Notes under the pieces: model-generated
Told to the model about the DNA's origin: nothing
The model's database searches: none
Seen by the model: only the letters and a program-made list of their open reading frames with translations
In this document: positions 32,858 to 35,318 of the stretch, piece after piece
How the letters are laid out: the number at the start of each line of letters is the position of its first letter
Numbering within the stretch: position 1 is the first letter of the stretch
Program-made: the position numbers and the translations under genes
Origin: Planctomycetota bacterium
GTDB lineage: Bacteria > Planctomycetota > UBA11346
Assembly (NCBI GenBank): GCA_023150565.1
Contig: JAKLKR010000021.1
Location: 4,541 to 39,858, forward strand
DNA length: 35,318 nucleotides
Direction of reading: 5' to 3'

Positions 32858-34360
32858 TCAGTGATCGACGACCGTTCCGCTGGTCGCGGGGTGGGCGGCA
32901 ACCAGGCGCGATGCCTCGTCGGCGGCCAGGTCGCGCCACCAGGCGTCGAGCACCAGCACCGGCCGATTGAGGGCAAAACTGGCGCCGGCGCGGTTGGCGG
33001 CCATGGTTCCGGCGGTGTACCGCCGTCCCTGGTGGTCGCGGTCATGCCACTCGTGCAAGCGACGGCGGGCGACCACTTCCCCACCTGACAGATCGACTTC
33101 CTCGATCACAACCAGCTTGCCCCGTGCAGGCCAGTGCACGATGGCCTGGCGCATCAACGTCCCGCGTCCGTCCCAGGCCACCGGCACGTCGCCAGCTTCA
33201 CGGGGGGTCATCAGGGTCACCAACTCGCCGCCATGTGCTGATGGGTCGACGGTGGCGACGATGCCCACTGCCATGCCCTGGTCGGGGACCAGCAGCCAGG
33301 CGGAGAAGGGCGGGAGACCCGGCACCGCCAGATCCACCGAGGTCGCCCACGACAGTTCGGCGAACGGTCGTGCCGACGCCTTCGCCCGGGCATTTCCCTC
33401 TCGCCGCACTGGCTCCTGGAAGCCCTGAAGCACCTCGCCCGCCGACGGAGCTCCCGCCGGACGCTGCGCCAGCAGGGCGGCCAGATCGCTCCTGGCGAAG
33501 GCCGGGGCTGGCGCCGGAGCCACCACCGCCGCCGATCCGCCTGCGGCTGGTCGACCACCAGGCGCAGAACGGTCGGTCGGCGGCAGCGCGACCACCGGCG
33601 ATGGGGGCACAGTGGCCGGAGCGGTGGCGGCAGCGGGGGGAGTCGTCATCCGACCGTGCAGCCACCACCCGCCGACGGCGATGGCCAGCAGTCCGCCCGC
33701 CGCCAGCGCCGCCCAAGGAGCCACCGCGCTGCGGCCGAGGACCTGGGCTGCCAGCCCCCGGTCGCCCCCCGCCAGGACCAGGGCCAGGACGGCGGCGCCC
33801 ACCCGGTGGCCGCGGCGGCGGAACCCCTCGCGCAGGCGGTCGAGGGCGCGATGGAGGCGACGATGCACCGCCAGCGGCGAGAGCTCGGTGGCGCGCGCCA
33901 CCTCGGTCTGGCTCTGGCCTTCGACAAACAGTCGCACCAGCAACGCCCGGTCGTCCTCCCCCAGTTCGGCCAGACAGGCCTCGAGCAGTTCCTCGTCCAC
34001 CTCCGTCGCCGGCACCGCGGTGGCGGCGATCGTCTCACGGCCGGCGCGCTGCTCATGCTGGCGTCGGCGCTGACGGCTGCGCACCAGGTTCAGGCAGCGG
34101 TGGAGGGCCACGGTGCGCAACCAGGCTCCAGGCTCGCCACGGATGGTCCCGGCCTGGTCGGCAAGGTCGGCGAAGACCTCCTGCGCCACGTCCTCGGCAT
34201 CGGCGCTGCCGAGCAACTCGCGCCGGCAGACACCCTCGACCATGGCACGATGGCGTTTCACCAGGAGCGAGAAGGCGCCCTCGTCCCGTCCATCGCACCA
34301 GGAGCGCACCAGGGTGCGGTCGTCGGCCCCGTCGCCGGCATCATCGTTGCGCACATCCAT
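32858..34360 (-). CDS. Second ECF-type sigma factor with transmembrane segment and large C-terminal domain
   Basis: A 500-residue protein with the same plan as the one at 27098. Sigma region 2 lies at about 14-86 (SADAEDVAQEVFADL), sigma region 4 at about 124-172 (LGEDDRALLVRLFVEGQSQ and LSPLAVHRRLHRALDRLRE), a membrane helix at about 214-234 (AALAAGGLLAIAVGGWWL), a Pro/Ala linker, and then about 210 residues ending in a beta-rich domain. The C-terminal domain shows no obvious similarity to that of the first sigma factor. It probably couples an envelope signal directly to transcription. No separate anti-sigma gene is adjacent. It is divergent from the glycosyltransferase. Confidence 0.85.
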   Translation of the reverse strand: MDVRNDDAGDGADDRTLVRSWCDGRDEGAFSLLVKRHRAMVEGVCRRELLGSADAEDVAQEVFADLADQAGTIRGEPGAWLRTVALHRCLNLVRSRQRRRQHEQRAGRETIAATAVPATEVDEELLEACLAELGEDDRALLVRLFVEGQSQTEVARATELSPLAVHRRLHRALDRLREGFRRRGHRVGAAVLALVLAGGDRGLAAQVLGRSAVAPWAALAAGGLLAIAVGGWWLHGRMTTPPAAATAPATVPPSPVVALPPTDRSAPGGRPAAGGSAAVVAPAPAPAFARSDLAALLAQRPAGAPSAGEVLQGFQEPVRREGNARAKASARPFAELSWATSVDLAVPGLPPFSAWLLVPDQGMAVGIVATVDPSAHGGELVTLMTPREAGDVPVAWDGRGTLMRQAIVHWPARGKLVVIEEVDLSGGEVVARRRLHEWHDRDHQGRRYTAGTMAANRAGASFALNRPVLVLDAWWRDLAADEASRLVAAHPATSGTVVDH

Positions 34361-34387
34361 GGCTGCAGGGCCCCTCGACTCGTCTGG

Positions 34388-34409
34388 AACCGGCCGGGAC
34401 CGGTTTTTT
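34388..34409 (+). terminator. Terminator-like hairpin with a T6 run, upstream of the glycosyltransferase
   Basis: AACCGG (34388-34393) pairs with CCGGTT (34400-34405), and the last two stem bases begin a run of six T (34404-34409). On the plus strand this is a classical intrinsic-terminator shape. No plus-strand gene ends here, so it would stop antisense transcription from the sigma gene side or act as an attenuator in a glycosyltransferase leader. A second hairpin, GGGCGG (34490-34495) with CCGCCC (34503-34508), lies further along the same leader. Confidence 0.5.
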
Positions 34410-34581
34410 CACCACCGGATCAGCCACCATGGGGGACGTAGCCGGCGGTGTGAACCACCCACCGGCCCACGCCGCCAGGGGAACCGGCAGGGCGGAAATA
34501 TCCCGCCCCCGGCAGTTCCATGCAAGCGGCCGGCGGTGGCTCACCGGATCGGCCGCGTCCTCCTGAAAGGCGGCAGCTGCC

Positions 34582-35318
34582 ATGCAACCATCCCCATCCC
34601 TGCGCGTCCTGCTCTTTGCCGAGGCGGTGACGGTCACCCACCTGGCGCGGCCGGCGATGCTGGCCCAGGCCCTCGCCGCAGCCGGGCACCAGCCTCTGCT
34701 GGCGGCGCCCCGGCGCTGGGAGCAGGTGGCCGACGGCATCCCGGCCGAGCGCCTGGACCTGGCCTGCCTCCCTCCCGACACCTTCCTCGCCCGACTGGCG
34801 GCCGGCAGCCCGGTCTACCGCAGCGACGAACTGGAGCGCATGGTGGCCGAGGACCTGGCCCTGATCGATCGGGTGCGGCCCGATGTGGTGGTGGGCGACT
34901 TCCGCATCAGCCTGGGCATCTCAGCCCGCCTGGCGCGGGTGCCCTACGCCAACCTCATCAACGCCTATTGGAACCCCGCCGCCCTGGTCACCCCCTGGCC
35001 GGTGCCCGAGAACCCCCTGGTGCGCCTGGCCGGTCCCGGTCTGGCCGGCGCCGCCTTCCGCCTGGTCCAGCCCTGGGTGCGCCGGCTGCACGCCGCACCC
35101 CTCGACCGCGTGCGCCGCCGCCACCGCCTGCCACCCCTGCGCGACGTGCGCGCCGCCTACTGCGACGCCGACCTGCTGCTCCATCCCGATCCGCCCGGTC
35201 TGGTGCCCCTGGGACCCGATGCCCCGGCCCACTGCGAGATCGGACACCTGGCCTGGGCACCCCCCGCTCGCGACCTGCCACGGTGGTGGGACGAAATGCC
35301 CCCCGGCCGCTCCTGCAT
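34582..35318 (+). CDS. Glycosyltransferase, GT1/MGT-like, N-terminal part (runs off window)
   Basis: The first 245 residues are visible without a stop. The N-terminus LRVLLFAEAVTVTHLARPAM followed by AQALAAAGHQ is the acceptor-side Rossmann fold of UDP-glycosyltransferase-like (GT1/GT28) enzymes, with the typical histidine in THLARP at about residue 20. RPDVVVGDFRISLGISARLA and PYANLINAYWNP fit the same fold. The donor-binding C-terminal domain lies past the window end, so sugar and acceptor are unknown. The start ATG has only a distant AAAGG. It is divergent from the sigma factor gene. Confidence 0.78.
   Translation, partial: MQPSPSLRVLLFAEAVTVTHLARPAMLAQALAAAGHQPLLAAPRRWEQVADGIPAERLDLACLPPDTFLARLAAGSPVYRSDELERMVAEDLALIDRVRPDVVVGDFRISLGISARLARVPYANLINAYWNPAALVTPWPVPENPLVRLAGPGLAGAAFRLVQPWVRRLHAAPLDRVRRRHRLPPLRDVRAAYCDADLLLHPDPPGLVPLGPDAPAHCEIGHLAWAPPARDLPRWWDEMPPGRSC

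Noticed and set aside
1..35318. tRNA or rRNA genes, prophage or insertion sequences
   Set aside because: No tRNA-like cloverleaf, rRNA core sequence, transposase, integrase or phage gene could be recognised anywhere in the window.

Overview
The window is about 35 kb of very GC-rich bacterial DNA (roughly 70% GC). Genes are packed tightly, and many neighbours share 4-base (ATGA/GTGA) or 8-base overlaps. Several traits fit the PVC group, most likely Planctomycetota or a relative: a fused CcoN-CcoO oxidase subunit, an 11-gene complex I operon without NuoE/F/G, two large ECF sigma factors with a transmembrane segment and a long C-terminal domain, and a short 'GGGCGGGACGCCCGTG' interspersed repeat. 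This placement is inference; no rRNA or tRNA gene is present to confirm it.

Layout. (1) 1-6486: a cbb3 cytochrome c oxidase locus. The maturation genes safE-like and ccoI (partial) read left, and ccoS-ccoNO-ccoQ-ccoP-ccoG-ccoH read right from a shared 124-base divergent region. (2) 6565-11673: an AspT/YidE-type transporter, a radical SAM/SPASM protein and GTP-dependent PEP carboxykinase, joined by 4-base overlaps, then a small lipoprotein whose start codon touches a perfect hairpin. (3) 22926-11678, reading left: nuoA-B-C-D-H-I-J-K-L-M-N, the ferredoxin- or quinone-facing core of complex I without the NADH module. (4) 22927-23344: an AT-rich intergenic region with a good Fur-box candidate and a promoter candidate, leading right into a tiny 2[4Fe-4S] ferredoxin gene with its own terminator, followed by a REP-like repeat cluster. 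(5) 24666-23728: an AraC regulator. (6) 26904-24750, reading left: a fatty acyl-AMP ligase, a 77-residue protein of unknown function and an acyl carrier protein, fully overlapped. (7) 27098-28597 and 34360-32858: two membrane-tethered ECF sigma factors flanking gatB, a membrane protein, a TlpA-like thioredoxin and an inositol-monophosphatase-family phosphatase. (8) 34582 to the end: the start of a glycosyltransferase.

How it fits together. The left half is respiration: a high-affinity terminal oxidase with its copper and assembly factors, plus a proton-pumping complex I. Complex I may take electrons from ferredoxin instead of NADH, and the divergent ferredoxin with a nearby Fur-like site is consistent with that. 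PEP carboxykinase ties this to central carbon flow. The right half is accessory: a stand-alone acyl-activation and carrier cassette, and envelope-sensing regulation by sigma factors that appear to be anchored in the membrane.
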